Below are positions 50,727-59,326 of a DNA stretch of 64,000 nucleotides, one piece after another (position 1 is the first letter of the stretch; each line of letters starts with the position of its first letter). Made by a program: the position numbers and the translations under genes. A model generated the notes under the pieces. The model was not told the origin of the DNA. It made no database searches and saw only the letters and a program-made list of their open reading frames with translations. This stretch comes from Micavibrio sp. (GTDB taxonomy: Bacteria; Pseudomonadota; Alphaproteobacteria; Micavibrionales; Micavibrionaceae): the NCBI GenBank assembly GCA_030824965.1, contig JAPJQV010000007.1, forward strand, positions 54,987 to 118,986. The letters run 5' to 3'.

Positions 50727-53327
50727 ATGGATTTTGAGAAATTAAGCGAAAAAGTTAAATCCCTTTTGCAAAAATCCCAGACTTTGGCGTCGCGTTCAAA
50801 GCATCAAAGTCTCGAGCCTGAACATTTGCTCAAAGTTATGCTGGAAGACGAGGACGGTCAGACCGAGCGTCTGGTGCAGGCGGCAGGCGGAAACGCCACG
50901 AAACTCAAACGTGATCTTGAGGTTTCGCTCGCTAAATTACCGCAAGTAACCGGCTCTGGCGCAGGCGGTTTAAGATTGTCCAACGATCTTAATAAGATTC
51001 TCGATAACGCGACAGAGTTGTCCGAAAAGGCGGGCGATAAATTCCTGACATCGGAACGTATTCTGCAGGCAATGTCCTTGGCAAAGGCCACGGATATCGA
51101 GGGCGCGATAGAAGCTTCCGGCGCGACTGCCGTTAAGATGAATCAGGCAATCAACGATATGAGGAAAGGCCGCACCGCCGACACCGCCAATGCCGAAGAC
51201 AATTTCGATGCCCTGACGAAATATTCGCGTGATGTAACGGCTATGGCCCGTGAAGGGAAGCTCGATCCTGTTATTGGACGCGATGAAGAAATTCGTCGCA
51301 CCGTTCAGGTGTTATCACGCCGGACAAAAAACAACCCGGTTCTAATCGGCGAACCCGGCGTTGGCAAAACCGCAATCATAGAAGGACTGGCCCAGCGTAT
51401 CGTCAATGGCGATGTACCGGAATCTTTGCGCAATAAAAGATTGATGAGCCTAGATCTCGGTGCATTGGTGGCAGGCGCGAAATATCGCGGCGAATTCGAA
51501 GAGCGCCTGAAATCCATTCTCGATGAAATTCGTTCGGCGGCGGGAGAGATCGTTCTATTTCTCGATGAACTTCACACCCTGGTTGGCGCAGGAAAAACCG
51601 ACGGCGCGATGGATGCCTCCAATATGTTGAAACCCGCTCTGGCGCGTGGTGAATTGCACATGGTTGGGGCAACGACGCTTGATGAATACCGCAAGCATAT
51701 CGAAAAAGACGCAGCACTGGCGCGGCGATTTCAGGCGGTCTTTGTATCCGAACCGACGGTCGAAGATACAATCTCGATCCTGCGTGGGCTCAAAGAGAAA
51801 TACGAAGTCCATCACGGGGTACGGATTACCGATGGCGCCATCGTTGCTGCCGCGCAAATGTCGAACCGTTATATTACGGATCGTTTCTTGCCTGATAAAG
51901 CCATCGACCTGATCGATGAAGCCTCGTCGCGCTTGCGTATTCAAGTCGATAGCAAACCGGAAGCGATTGACGAACTTGACCGCCGTATCATTCAATTGAA
52001 GATCGAGCGCGAGGCGCTTAAAAAAGAATCCGATACCGCGTCGAAAGACCGCCTCGGCAAAATCGATATCGAACTGAAAGATCTCGAAGGCAAGTCCGCG
52101 CAAATGACGGCGCAATGGCAGGCCGAAAAAGAAAAGGTCAATAAAGGCCAAAAAATTACCGAGGAACTGGATCGGGCGCGGATCGAGCTGGAACAGGCCG
52201 AGCGTGAAGGGAACTGGTCAAAAGCCTCCGAATTGAAATACGGCAAAATTCCAACCCTGCAAAAAGAACTGGAAGATGCAGCCCAGCATTCCAGCAAAAA
52301 TCTTATCAACGAAGAAGTCACTGCCGATGATGTTGCGTCTATCGTCAGCCGTTGGACCGGCATCCCAATGGATAAAATGATGGAAGGCGAAAATGAAAAA
52401 CTTCTGAACATGGAGAATAAACTGAATGCCCGTGTCGTCGGTCAACCCGATGCTGTGAAGGCTGTTTCGGCGGCTATTCGCCGCTCCCGTGCCGGATTGC
52501 AAGATCCGCGCCGCCCGATTGGCTCTTTTTTATTCTTGGGTCCCACAGGTGTCGGCAAAACCGAACTGACCAAAGCTTTGGCCGAATTCCTGTTTGATGA
52601 TGACACCGCCATGGTGCGCATCGACATGTCCGAATATATGGAGAAACATTCCGTTGCGCGTTTGATCGGCGCACCTCCGGGCTATGTCGGCTATGAAGAA
52701 GGTGGCGCATTGACGGAAGCCGTTCGCCGCCGTCCATATCAGGTCATTCTGTTTGATGAAATCGAAAAGGCGCATCCGGATGTTTTTAATATCCTGTTGC
52801 AGGTCCTCGATGACGGACGCCTCACAGACGGGCAGGGAAGGACGGTCGATTTCTCAAACACTGTTTTGATCATGACGTCGAATTTGGGTGCCGAACATAT
52901 CGCCAACCAGAAAGAGGGCGAAGATATCGAGAAAGTGCGCAATGCCGTCATGGAAAACGTGCGCAAATTTTTCCGCCCTGAGTTTCTCAACCGTCTCGAT
53001 GAAATTCTCTTGTTCCGCCGTTTGGGTCGCGATCAAATGTCCGGCATCGTCGATATCCAGCTTGTCTATCTGCAAAAACTTCTGGAAGACCGCCAGATCA
53101 GATTGGAACTCGATCAGAAAGCCAAACTATGGCTGGCCGAACGTGGCTACGATCCTGTCTATGGCGCGCGTCCCTTAAAACGCGCGATCCAGACCTATCT
53201 GCAAAATGAACTGGCTGAACTGATTTTACGCGGACAAATTCCTAATGGCTCGAAGATAGAGGTTACCGCGGCGAAAGACGGGCTCGCTTTTAAAGTCGCG
53301 GCCGTATCAGTATCGAAAGTTGCTTAA
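50727..53327 (+). CDS. clpB: ATP-dependent disaggregase ClpB
   Basis: An 866-residue Hsp100 protein. It has the N-domain (SLEPEHLLKVMLEDE), first AAA+ module with GEPGVGKTAIIEGLA, the coiled-coil middle domain (about 395-525) that marks ClpB against ClpA/ClpC, and a second AAA+ module with GPTGVGKTELTKALAEFLF. It works with DnaK to solubilise aggregated proteins. It follows prfA-prmC-DUF4167, the conserved alphaproteobacterial order. Confidence 0.98.
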   Translation: MDFEKLSEKVKSLLQKSQTLASRSKHQSLEPEHLLKVMLEDEDGQTERLVQAAGGNATKLKRDLEVSLAKLPQVTGSGAGGLRLSNDLNKILDNATELSEKAGDKFLTSERILQAMSLAKATDIEGAIEASGATAVKMNQAINDMRKGRTADTANAEDNFDALTKYSRDVTAMAREGKLDPVIGRDEEIRRTVQVLSRRTKNNPVLIGEPGVGKTAIIEGLAQRIVNGDVPESLRNKRLMSLDLGALVAGAKYRGEFEERLKSILDEIRSAAGEIVLFLDELHTLVGAGKTDGAMDASNMLKPALARGELHMVGATTLDEYRKHIEKDAALARRFQAVFVSEPTVEDTISILRGLKEKYEVHHGVRITDGAIVAAAQMSNRYITDRFLPDKAIDLIDEASSRLRIQVDSKPEAIDELDRRIIQLKIEREALKKESDTASKDRLGKIDIELKDLEGKSAQMTAQWQAEKEKVNKGQKITEELDRARIELEQAEREGNWSKASELKYGKIPTLQKELEDAAQHSSKNLINEEVTADDVASIVSRWTGIPMDKMMEGENEKLLNMENKLNARVVGQPDAVKAVSAAIRRSRAGLQDPRRPIGSFLFLGPTGVGKTELTKALAEFLFDDDTAMVRIDMSEYMEKHSVARLIGAPPGYVGYEEGGALTEAVRRRPYQVILFDEIEKAHPDVFNILLQVLDDGRLTDGQGRTVDFSNTVLIMTSNLGAEHIANQKEGEDIEKVRNAVMENVRKFFRPEFLNRLDEILLFRRLGRDQMSGIVDIQLVYLQKLLEDRQIRLELDQKAKLWLAERGYDPVYGARPLKRAIQTYLQNELAELILRGQIPNGSKIEVTAAKDGLAFKVAAVSVSKVA

Positions 53328-53335
53328 GTCACTTC

Positions 53336-53364
53336 TTGACTTATAAGGAATATTATCCTATCAT
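53336..53364 (+). promoter_or_regulatory. Predicted sigma-70 promoter
   Basis: TTGACT and TATCAT are separated by 17 bases, immediately after clpB. The -10 ends 21 bases before the ATG of the basic TGPKT protein. Confidence 0.55.
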
Positions 53365-53385
53365 GGAAAGCAAAAAAGGCTTTTC

Positions 53386-53955
53386 ATGAAATCAATTGTC
53401 ATCCCGAAATATAGAATGCCGTTCCGGCAAAAGCCGATATCAAAGTCATGTATCGGCATGGATACCGATCATGTCCGGAATAATAACCCTAAAACAAAAA
53501 AATATAAAAAAACGCCGAACGAAGTAGGAGCCATGGCTAGAGCATTGAAACTAAAACTAAATCCGCCTGCTACTTTTGGGCGTCGCGCCTGGAACGATAA
53601 TCAGCGAAAAGCGCAAAGCGCAATTGCCAAAGCCCGCAAGCCCTGGCTGGTTTCAACCGGACCCAAGACCATGGAGGGCAAGAAGAAATCCAGCCGTAAC
53701 GCTTTGAAACACGGCATGAAGAGCCTGCGCGTCAGGAAATTCAGGAAATTACTGACATTACAGAACCAACTCCTCGAAAAACTGAAGAAACGCGAACGCA
53801 TCGAACGTCAGAAACGCCGCTTCGTTATCACAATGCTTAAAATGGGTTATACAGCCAAGACGTTCAGGCAATTTTTCGACAATCCTTTCAAGTGCGACCA
53901 TATATTAAAACGTCAAAAGGGGTGTGATTGCCCTTATCACGGAAATAATGTATAA
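53386..53955 (+). CDS. Basic protein with a TGPKT...NALKHG motif
   Basis: A 189-residue, very basic protein. Residues 91-113 carry the motif TGPKTMEGKKKSSRNALKHG, a signature seen in many short proteins of mobile or phage-associated neighbourhoods and in some chromosomal hypothetical proteins. The N-terminal 50 residues look disordered. A long Lys/Arg-rich helix follows (about 115-150), and the C-terminus has a Cys/His pattern (CDHILKRQKGCDCPYHG) that may hold a metal. The ATG at 53386 has AAGG upstream and a good promoter; an internal ATG at 53533 starts MARALKLKLNPP and is possible. Nucleic-acid binding is inferred only from charge. Confidence 0.65.
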   Translation: MKSIVIPKYRMPFRQKPISKSCIGMDTDHVRNNNPKTKKYKKTPNEVGAMARALKLKLNPPATFGRRAWNDNQRKAQSAIAKARKPWLVSTGPKTMEGKKKSSRNALKHGMKSLRVRKFRKLLTLQNQLLEKLKKRERIERQKRRFVITMLKMGYTAKTFRQFFDNPFKCDHILKRQKGCDCPYHGNNV

Positions 53956-54001
53956 ATGTGAAATATTATTCCCGCCGCCTTTTCCTCCGATAGGTCCAGA
54001 C

Positions 54002-54607
54002 ATGTTTAAAAAATCAAGAATTCTGCTCGCTGCTTTCGCTGCAACCGGCCTTGTGTCCTGTGCCACTTTACTGGAAGGGTCGTCCCAGGAAGTCACATTC
54101 GAAGCGGTCGGGGCGACTGACGTCATGTGTCTGCTCAAAAGCGAGGAATTGTCTTACAAAGTATATCCACCGCAGAGAGTCTGGCTAAAGCGCTCGCGTT
54201 TGAATCTCGAAGCGGATTGCTTTGCGCCGGGGAACAGACATAAGAAATTTGAAATCGTCACCGGCGTCGAGCCTTATGTTGCCGCAAATATTACAAACGG
54301 CGTAGCGCCGGGCGTGACTTATGATGCATATTCAAGGGCATTCTTTAAATATCCTGATGTCGTTACGTTTGATATGTCGGATACGGTAGCGAAGGAAAGC
54401 TTGCCGCCGGGTTATGAAACGGGTGGCGGTATAGACCCTAAAACTATCGGCATAGAGTATATGGGACCTAAAAAGAACGCTTTGCCAGGTGAAGCGGAAG
54501 CAAATGAGAAACGCAGACGGGCCTTTGAGGAGTTCGACCGTGAGCAGGAATTCGAAGCCGAACGCGAGGAGCGCAAGGCTGTCTACGATCCCGGCGTTAA
54601 AAAGTAG
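54002..54607 (+). CDS. Lipoprotein of unknown function
   Basis: A 201-residue exported protein with signal MFKKSRILLAAFAATGLVSC and lipobox LVSC. The mature part has a compact beta-rich domain (SSQEVTFEAVGATDVMCLL, LEADCFAPGNRHKKFEI) with two or three Cys that could form a disulfide, and an acidic, charged tail (KRRRAFEEFDREQEFEAERE). I recognise no family. ATG 54002 is chosen for the signal peptide; the open frame extends 26 codons upstream into the previous gene. Two bases separate it from the ligase gene. Confidence 0.75.
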   Translation: MFKKSRILLAAFAATGLVSCATLLEGSSQEVTFEAVGATDVMCLLKSEELSYKVYPPQRVWLKRSRLNLEADCFAPGNRHKKFEIVTGVEPYVAANITNGVAPGVTYDAYSRAFFKYPDVVTFDMSDTVAKESLPPGYETGGGIDPKTIGIEYMGPKKNALPGEAEANEKRRRAFEEFDREQEFEAEREERKAVYDPGVKK

Positions 54608-54609
54608 AA

Positions 54610-55983
54610 ATGGATTATCGGAAATATTTTTTCTGCGGCATCGGCGGAAGCGGAATGCTGCCCTTGGCGATTATCTTGCAAGGTCAGGGATATGAAGTTT
54701 ACGGATCGGATCGTTCCTACGATCAGGGCCGGACGCCGGAAAAATTCGCCTATATCAGGTCCAGATCGATCACTCTTTCACCACAGGATGGCACTGGTCT
54801 TAAGGAGGATATGGTGCTGGTCGTTTCTTCCGCGATTGAGAACACAATCCCGGAAGTTCAGGTCGCACTCACGAGAAACATACCTATCCTGAAGCGTGCC
54901 GAATTATTGGCGCAGATGTTCAATCAGGCAAAGGACAGGATCGCGATCGCAGGCACATCGGGTAAATCGACCGTTACCGGCATGACCGGTTTTATCCTGC
55001 ATGAAATGGCAAGAAACCCGACAGTAATGAACGGCGCGATCTTTCGTAACTTTGCCAGCGATAAAAACCCTTATGCAACGGCTCTGGCCGGAGACAAGGA
55101 TTTGTTCGTCATCGAGGCAGATGAAAGCGATGGTTCCATAGAGCTGTATAATCCGTCGATATCGGTACTCAACAATATTTCGCTCGATCATAAAAGCATT
55201 GAAGAGTTGCGTATCCTGTTTGGCAATTTCATCTCCAAGGCCGATATTGCCGTTTTAAATGCCGATAACGAAGAAGTCGCAGAGCTTGGCTTGATGCTTA
55301 TAGATAAAGCGATTACCTATTCGCTCGAAGATAAGGACGCTACATTCTTTGCAAGCGAAATCGCATTGCGACCGGATGGTGTTGACGCGGTTTTAAACGA
55401 TAAAATGCCTTTGGTCCTGAATGTGCCGGGGCTTCATAATCTGTCGAATGCCTTGGCGGCAATTTCAATCATTCATGCACTGAAACTGGATATTGGGCAG
55501 GCCTGTGAAATTCTCTCCCGCTTCAAGGGCGTCAAACGCCGTATGGAAATTATCGGTAGTCAAAACGGCATAACAGTTATCGACGACTTTGCGCATAACC
55601 CGGATAAGATCGAAGCAAGCTTAAGAACGCTCAAGCAATTCCCCGGGCGCCTGCTTATAGTATTCCAGATGCATGGCTATGGGCCGCTCAAATTGATGCG
55701 CCGGGAATTGATCGAAAGCTTCAAGAAGCATCTATCGCCCGAAGACGGCATATTCATGCCGGAAGTTTTATATCTTGGCGGAACGGCAGACCGCAGTTAC
55801 ACCGCGCAAATCTTCGTCGAGGATTTGAATGCCAACGGCATGAACGCCAACTGGTTTCAATCGAGGGATGAGATTATACCGGCACTTGCCGATATAGCGG
55901 AAGCGGGAGACCGGATCATCGTGATGGGGGCGCGTGACGATACGCTGCCGGAGTTCGCAAAAGACATATTGAACGAAGTTTAA
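54610..55983 (+). CDS. Mur ligase family protein (MurC/Mpl-like)
   Basis: A 457-residue protein with the three-domain Mur ligase layout: an N-terminal UDP-binding domain (FFCGIGGSGMLPLAIILQGQ), ATPase domain with P-loop GTSGKST (115-121), and a C-terminal domain (VIDDFAHNPDKIEASLRTLK). Length equals Mpl, which recycles the tripeptide L-Ala-gamma-D-Glu-meso-DAP onto UDP-MurNAc. The usual GTHGKTT is changed to GTSGKST and the glycine-rich segment is divergent, so it is not the housekeeping MurC. Substrate assignment is uncertain. It sits after a lipoprotein gene on the same strand, two bases apart. Confidence 0.8.
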   Translation: MDYRKYFFCGIGGSGMLPLAIILQGQGYEVYGSDRSYDQGRTPEKFAYIRSRSITLSPQDGTGLKEDMVLVVSSAIENTIPEVQVALTRNIPILKRAELLAQMFNQAKDRIAIAGTSGKSTVTGMTGFILHEMARNPTVMNGAIFRNFASDKNPYATALAGDKDLFVIEADESDGSIELYNPSISVLNNISLDHKSIEELRILFGNFISKADIAVLNADNEEVAELGLMLIDKAITYSLEDKDATFFASEIALRPDGVDAVLNDKMPLVLNVPGLHNLSNALAAISIIHALKLDIGQACEILSRFKGVKRRMEIIGSQNGITVIDDFAHNPDKIEASLRTLKQFPGRLLIVFQMHGYGPLKLMRRELIESFKKHLSPEDGIFMPEVLYLGGTADRSYTAQIFVEDLNANGMNANWFQSRDEIIPALADIAEAGDRIIVMGARDDTLPEFAKDILNEV

Positions 55984-56333
55984 CGGTGTCTCAACGGTAT
56001 CGTATTGTAGATGCCGATCCCGCTTTCATGTCCCCATGGCCGGTCGTTATCATAGCGAAGCCGTTCATTCTCTCTTAGGACGTCCTCGCAGAAATCCATC
56101 GCCTTGGTGCCCGGCTGGTTGCCTTGCGCAAGGCAAGCCCGATGGAAACGGTCGCAATTAAGATCGCGCTTGGCAATTTCCGCTTCAAGTTTCGTCTCGT
56201 CGCGGTAGTTGTTCTTATACTTGCACAATTGGTCGTCGGACAGGCTTGCCACTTGTGCAGGCGACATCTGGAATGTCGGCGATGCACAGGCGGTTAGCAT
56301 CAGAACAAAAACGAGCGAGAGTTTCTTTGTCAT
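55980..56333 (-). CDS. Small lipoprotein of unknown function
   Basis: A 117-residue exported protein with signal MTKKLSLVFVLMLTAC and lipobox LTAC. The mature part contains four Cys (in LCKYKNN, NCDRFHRACLAQG and FCEDV), likely two disulfides. I know no family. The stop overlaps the end of the convergent Mur ligase by four bases, and the start overlaps the aminopeptidase stop (ATGA). Confidence 0.75.
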   Translation of the reverse strand: MTKKLSLVFVLMLTACASPTFQMSPAQVASLSDDQLCKYKNNYRDETKLEAEIAKRDLNCDRFHRACLAQGNQPGTKAMDFCEDVLRENERLRYDNDRPWGHESGIGIYNTIPLRHR

Positions 56334-57790
56334 TTCTTTTTGATCTTCTTCGGATATCTCTTTTCCAAATACGCAAACGCAGCCCGCATACCTGTATCTG
56401 CTCCGCCACGCGGGCGGCCCGGCTTTCCGTTTTGCTCCCAGGCGTAGTGATCGATGTGAACCCAGTCAGTATCATTTGTGACAAAGTTCTGCAAAAACAA
56501 GGCGGCAGTGATTGATCCTGCGGGATTGTTGCCCGCGTTGTTCAAATCTGCAATCGACGAAGAGATATCATTTCGATACGGCGCCCAAAGCGGTAGCTGC
56601 CAAAGCGGGTCTTCAACATTCAATGAGGTTTCCTGAAGCTCGCGGGCTATGTTATCATTGTTTGAGAACATGGCGGGGATATCAAAACCGAGCGCGGTCC
56701 TGGCTGCGCCGGTCAATGTTGAAAAATCCATCAGCAAATCAGGCTTTTCTTCGCAGGCCAATGTCAGGCAATCGGCCATTACCAATCGGCCTTCGGCATC
56801 GGTGTTGCCAATCTCGACCGTTAAGCCTTGGCGTGAATGCAAAACATCCCCAGGGCGATAGGCAATGCCGGAGATGGAGTTTTCTACGGCGGGAATTAGA
56901 ACGCGAAGTCGGACGGGAAGATTTAAAGACATTATCATCCATGCCAGACCTAAAGCCATGGCAGAACCGCCCATGTCTTTCTTCATAAGCAACATTGCCG
57001 AACTTGGCTTTATATCGAGGCCGCCGGTATCGAAAACGACACCTTTACCGACAATAGTCAGTTTCGGATCGCTCGGCTTTCCCCATGTGATGTCGATGAG
57101 GCGCGGGCGACGCTCAGAACCTTTTCCTACGGCGTAAATCATAGGGAAATTCGAGGTCAAAAGTTTTCGGTCTTCGGTGATCCTGATTGCCGCTTTATGC
57201 TCATCTGCAACTTGCTGCGCTGTTTTCGCCAGTTCTTCCGGGCCCAGATCGTTTGCAGGAAGATTAATCAGATTGCGAATAAGGGAAATGGCTTGAACGA
57301 AAGCTGTGACCCGGTTCTTGTCTGCTGATTTAGGCCAGACAAGTCGTGGATATTTACCCAAGTTCTTCTTATAGGCATCGAATTTATAAGCGCCGAGAGA
57401 CCATCCGATACAGGCTTTTTCCAGGTCTTCCGGCTCGAGTGATGTTTCATCAAGGAAAAACTCTGTATCATAGAATTCTTCGGTGGTTAATTTAGTGACG
57501 CGGTCTGCGATATAGGCGAAGCTGTAAAGACTGAGTGCAGAGCCGATGCCGACATAAACCGCTTCGATGGAAGTGTCTTTAAATGAAATACTGACATTGT
57601 TGGTGCCGCCTTTAAAGCCTTGGGCAAGAAGGGATGCCTGTGTGGTTCTGGACTGGGATTTCAGCCATTTATCAAAATCCTTTTCATAGACAAGATGAAT
57701 GGGAACAGCTTTCGCAGTGGCTTTAGTGACTAAAACTTGCGGATATTGGAGTGCGGAAAAACTATCAGTGGCAGGCTTTGATTTAGGCAT
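56330..57790 (-). CDS. M17 family leucyl aminopeptidase
   Basis: A 486-residue cytoplasmic metallopeptidase. Metal-binding and active-site segments are present: VGKGVVFDTGGLDIKP, KKDMGGSAMAL and the signature NTDAEGRLVMADCL (329 onwards). It removes N-terminal residues from peptides; the family also includes DNA-binding PepA. It is coupled to a downstream lipoprotein gene by ATGA. Its start lies right after a hairpin that ends the cold-shock transcript, so either read-through or a separate promoter drives it. Confidence 0.93.
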   Translation of the reverse strand: MPKSKPATDSFSALQYPQVLVTKATAKAVPIHLVYEKDFDKWLKSQSRTTQASLLAQGFKGGTNNVSISFKDTSIEAVYVGIGSALSLYSFAYIADRVTKLTTEEFYDTEFFLDETSLEPEDLEKACIGWSLGAYKFDAYKKNLGKYPRLVWPKSADKNRVTAFVQAISLIRNLINLPANDLGPEELAKTAQQVADEHKAAIRITEDRKLLTSNFPMIYAVGKGSERRPRLIDITWGKPSDPKLTIVGKGVVFDTGGLDIKPSSAMLLMKKDMGGSAMALGLAWMIMSLNLPVRLRVLIPAVENSISGIAYRPGDVLHSRQGLTVEIGNTDAEGRLVMADCLTLACEEKPDLLMDFSTLTGAARTALGFDIPAMFSNNDNIARELQETSLNVEDPLWQLPLWAPYRNDISSSIADLNNAGNNPAGSITAALFLQNFVTNDTDWVHIDHYAWEQNGKPGRPRGGADTGMRAAFAYLEKRYPKKIKKK

Positions 57791-57791
57791 T

Positions 57792-57839
57792 AAAAAACTC
57801 CATCCATTATGTTTTTAAAACATAGACCGGATGGAGTTT
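57792..57839 (-). terminator. Terminator after the second cold-shock gene
   Basis: On the minus strand an 11-bp stem (AAACTCCATCC/GGATGGAGTTT) with an inner ATGTTTT/AAAACAT pairing is followed by T6. It ends one base before the aminopeptidase start. Confidence 0.75.
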
Positions 57840-57857
57840 AAGGGAAAGTATTGGTTA

Positions 57858-58058
57858 CTAAACTTTCAGATTAACGGCGGCTGTTTTGCCTTTTTCTGTC
57901 TGAAGATCGTATTCGATTGCCTGGTTTTCTGTCAGGCCTTTCAAGCCGGAACGCTCAACTGCCGAAATGTGAACGAACACATCTTTGCCGCCATCGTCGG
58001 GAACGATGAACCCAAAACCTTTTTGGGTATTAAACCATTTTACTTTACCTTTAGCCAT
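57858..58058 (-). CDS. Cold-shock domain protein (CspA family), second copy
   Basis: A 66-residue cold-shock protein with RNP1 KGFGFI and RNP2 VFVHIS, closely similar to the protein at 1582-1785. Key differences are in the C-terminal third (TENQAIEYDLQTEKGKTAAV). Shine-Dalgarno AAGGTGAT precedes ATG 58058. A leader with small inverted repeats (AGCC/GGCT near 58100) may be the cold-sensing 5' UTR usual for such genes. Confidence 0.95.
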   Translation of the reverse strand: MAKGKVKWFNTQKGFGFIVPDDGGKDVFVHISAVERSGLKGLTENQAIEYDLQTEKGKTAAVNLKV

Positions 58059-58417
58059 TAGATCACCTTTTAGTTCAGTTGAGTGTATAGTCCCCCGAAA
58101 GCCTTGTGGCTCTATAGAAACCGGTCATTTTTACCATGATTTAAAAACACTGTATATATTCTTTGGAGGCTCCAAATGACGCTTTGCTTAACAAGCAAGT
58201 CTTAAAATAAAGCTTTTCACAGTAAAAAATCATAGATAACCCTGTAAAATAAGCTTTTTTATGCATTTTGTATTCGACGGAACTACGGAATTCTGGCATG
58301 AATCAGTCATACGCAAGGTTATCTGATTCGTAAGCAAGTTTTAAAACCGCTTTATTTCCGGAGCTTTTGCGTACCTGTTTAAACAACTTCTAACCTCAAA
58401 AGTGAGACTTATAGAAC
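58059..58417. other. Repeat-rich divergent control region between csp and HU genes
   Basis: This 359-bp spacer has no open reading frame of note. It holds a perfect 7-1-7 palindrome (TTTGGAGGCTCCAAA, 58162-58176), a 6-bp palindrome (TTGCTT/AAGCAA, 58183-58197), an inverted repeat GAATCAG/CTGATTC (58300-58329) and a direct repeat AAGCAAGTYTTAAAA at 58193-58207 and 58332-58346. Both promoters and the csp leader must be in it. Confidence 0.6.
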
Positions 58418-58762
58418 ATGGCTACAGCAGCAAAAAAAGCTCCTGCAAAAGCAGCGGCAACAGCTAAAACACCAACAAGCCCAACAGTAACACTGAAGCA
58501 AATTTCTGCTGAAGTTGCTGAAAAGCATGAACTGACAAAAAAGCAAGCTAACCTTATCTCCGACGAGATGGTTGCTCTTATTGTTAAGAACCTGAAAAAA
58601 GGTAACCGCATCCGTATGGCCGGTCTTGGTATTCTTCAAGTTAAAAAGCGTGCAGCTCGTATGGGCCGTAACCCAGCAACTGGCGAGCAAATCAAAATTC
58701 CTGCGAAAAAGAAAATCGCTTTCCGCGCAGCAAAAGAATTGAAAGAAGCAGTCGGCAAGTAA
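58418..58762 (+). CDS. HU/IHF-family DNA-binding protein with a basic N-terminal tail
   Basis: A 114-residue histone-like protein. The HU fold spans about 25-114 (QISAEVAEKHELTKKQANLI, the arm RMAGLGILQVKKRAARMGRNP, then ATGEQIKIPAKKK). It is longer than the usual 90 residues because of an N-terminal stretch rich in Ala, Lys, Pro and Thr (AAKKAPAKAAATAKTPTSP) resembling a histone H1 tail. Such tails in other bacteria increase DNA compaction. A strong terminator follows. Confidence 0.93.
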   Translation: MATAAKKAPAKAAATAKTPTSPTVTLKQISAEVAEKHELTKKQANLISDEMVALIVKNLKKGNRIRMAGLGILQVKKRAARMGRNPATGEQIKIPAKKKIAFRAAKELKEAVGK

Positions 58763-58783
58763 TCTGCCATTCTTCAAAAATAC

Positions 58784-58811
58784 AAAACCCCACCGGAAGG
58801 TGGGGTTTTTT
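58784..58811. terminator. Bidirectional rho-independent terminator
   Basis: Perfect stem AAAACCCCACC/GGTGGGGTTTT with loop GGAA and a T-run, between the convergent HU and EF-hand genes. Confidence 0.9.
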
Positions 58812-58822
58812 ATTGGAATATA

Positions 58823-59326
58823 TTAGCGTTTGTTGACTTGTTCCCATTCGCTTGGCGTAATCGAGCCGTCCCCGTTTAGATCATAAGTGGCGAAGGTTGA
58901 ATCGATTGTCGCTGCTGCCGGAGTCGTCACCGTCTCCACGTTCCATGTTTTGTAAAGATTGGTTTCGTTCATAACCCGGCTGAATTCCTGTGCGTCCAGT
59001 TTGCCATTATGGTTGCGGTCCCAATCGGCATAAGTCTTATATGTCGTCACGCCGGGCCCGTACCAAGTCGTAACGTTTGAATCCCACTCATCGGAAGTGA
59101 TATAGCCGTCTCCGTTTTTATCCCAGCGATCATAAGCGTAGGTTACAAATTGTTGCTCCGTGCGAACTGTCTTAACGCGGGGATCTGTGTCCGTCTGACG
59201 TGTAAACGTCGTCGTTGTCACGGCGCCAGTGGAAGGATCTACACTTTTTGTAACTGTTGTCTCGGCATGGGCAACCGACACAAAGCCAAGGCCTGCAACT
59301 GCAAGGGGAAGAATATATTTTTTCAT
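58823..59326 (-). CDS. Exported EF-hand protein
   Basis: A 167-residue protein with signal peptide MKKYILPLAVAGLGFVSVAHA. Three EF-hand loops of canonical spacing lie at 69-80 (DKNGDGYITSDE), 103-114 (DRNHNGKLDAQE) and 149-160 (DLNGDGSITPSE). Periplasmic calcium binding is therefore likely. The 45 residues before the first hand are Thr/Val-rich and look like a beta or extended region. ATG 59326 is chosen for the signal peptide; a TTG five codons earlier is possible. Role unknown. Confidence 0.88.
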   Translation of the reverse strand: MKKYILPLAVAGLGFVSVAHAETTVTKSVDPSTGAVTTTTFTRQTDTDPRVKTVRTEQQFVTYAYDRWDKNGDGYITSDEWDSNVTTWYGPGVTTYKTYADWDRNHNGKLDAQEFSRVMNETNLYKTWNVETVTTPAAATIDSTFATYDLNGDGSITPSEWEQVNKR

